Assembly: GCF_030161415.1 (NCBI RefSeq)
Contig: NZ_BSSU01000001.1
Span: 237,506 to 301,505 of the forward strand
DNA: 64,000 nt
From: Thalassotalea eurytherma
Lineage (GTDB): Bacteria; Pseudomonadota; Gammaproteobacteria; Enterobacterales; Alteromonadaceae
Direction: 5' to 3'
The first letter of the stretch is position 1, and every line of letters starts with the position of its first letter. Below the pieces are notes generated by a model that had not been told where the DNA came from, did not search any database, and saw only the letters and a list, made by a program, of their open reading frames with translations. A program made the translations under genes and the position numbers. This document shows, piece after piece, positions 63,769-64,000 of this stretch.

Positions 63769-63807
63769 AAATAGGGTTAGAGTAAATTGTTACTCTAACC
63801 CTATTTT
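63769..63807 (+). terminator. Rho-independent terminator of purD
   Basis: ATAGGGTTAGAGTAA (63771-63785) and TTACTCTAACCCTAT (63790-63804) form a perfect 15-bp stem around ATTG, followed by TTT. Confidence 0.9.
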
Positions 63808-63900
63808 CGTATCTAAAGACAAAGATCAAACACTTACAGCGCTTTATTTATGCGGTTTGTATAGAAAGTGACCGAACAGTAAATTAATTCAAATTAGTTG

Positions 63901-63928
63901 TTGACGTGTCGTCAAAAATCTCTAAAAT
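63901..63928 (+). promoter_or_regulatory. Probable rRNA-operon P1-type promoter at the window edge
   Basis: TTGACG (63901-63906) and TAAAAT (63923-63928), 16 bp apart, are preceded by an AT-rich UP-like stretch (AAATTAATTC) and followed by a GC-rich discriminator (GCGCTCC), the profile of stringent, Fis-activated stable-RNA promoters. No gene starts before the window ends, so a 16S rRNA gene or a tRNA cluster should follow. purHD adjoining rrn is known in E. coli (rrnE). Confidence 0.6.
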
Positions 63929-64000
63929 GCGCTCCACTTCTTCGGGGTAGACCCAAAGCAGTGTTTTGATAAGTTTAGTTAACGATAGTAAAACTAAACA

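Noticed and set aside
63647..63871. A 74-codon frame at the purD end
   Set aside because: It overlaps purD in another frame and runs through the purD terminator.
1..64000. CRISPR arrays, prophage or transposon genes
   Set aside because: No spaced direct repeats, integrases, transposases or phage structural genes are visible; the accessory genes seen are interspersed in conserved gene order.

Overview
The window is a stretch of bacterial chromosome from a marine gammaproteobacterium of the order Alteromonadales, probably a member of the Colwelliaceae (Thalassotalea/Colwellia type). This is inferred from the moderately AT-rich sequence and from gene order: prmA-dusB-fis, purH-purD next to a ribosomal RNA promoter, csrC-yihI-hemN and srkA-dsbA are all enterobacterial/alteromonad arrangements. 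Almost all of it is chromosomal core or semi-accessory DNA. I see no prophage, insertion sequence, CRISPR array or plasmid function.

Layout. 0-5.4 kb: lexA with its SOS box, a small unknown gene and an RND efflux pump (permease plus periplasmic adaptor). 5.8-16.1 kb: a complete glycogen operon on the minus strand, in transcription order a stand-alone CBM48 protein, glgB, glgX, glgP, glgC, glgA. 16.5-18 kb: tRNA-Arg(CCG) and a secreted amidohydrolase. 18-22 kb: a plus-strand cluster of a tandem-OB SSB-like protein, a propeller/TM/SHOCT protein, a secreted thermonuclease and a TVP38-type membrane protein. 22-25 kb: ccoG-srkA-dsbA. 25.6-31 kb: a tight four-gene unit, hutG-hutF-fdhD-fdhF/ydeP, that joins the formate-releasing end of histidine breakdown to a formate-dehydrogenase-like molybdoenzyme. 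31-39.7 kb: a periplasmic peroxiredoxin-like protein, a large hybrid histidine kinase, a chemoreceptor, an M61 peptidase and a VOC protein.

39.8-43.8 kb: a GGA-rich small RNA with its own promoter and terminator directly upstream of yihI, the position of csrC in E. coli, followed by yihI, a DUF2489 gene, a DksA-like gene, hemN and a DUF1285 gene. 43.8-44.7 kb: a decayed lipoprotein gene, tRNA-His and a partial duplication of the tRNA 3' end with its terminator. 44.7-49.4 kb: an alpha/beta hydrolase, a LysR regulator divergent from an FMN reductase, an ECF sigma factor with a membrane partner, and a TorF-type porin. 49.6-54.2 kb: rpe-trpS, an FHA membrane protein with a trypsin-like protease, and a broken solute-binding protein gene. 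54.3-64 kb: a Na+/H+ antiporter, a siroheme synthase with a truncated methyltransferase domain, an rraA-like gene, prmA, dusB-fis, purH, a membrane-anchored methyltransferase, purD, and a stringent-type promoter at the right edge that probably drives an rRNA operon.

Working together: the csrC-like RNA would titrate CsrA, whose classical target in gammaproteobacteria is glycogen synthesis, and a full glg operon lies 24 kb away. The purH leader also carries two stem-loops that expose AGGA, so the same regulator could reach purine synthesis. The most unusual operon is hutGF-fdhD-fdhF. The main evidence throughout is reading of protein motifs, start-site context, gene spacing and visible inverted repeats; no database search was possible.
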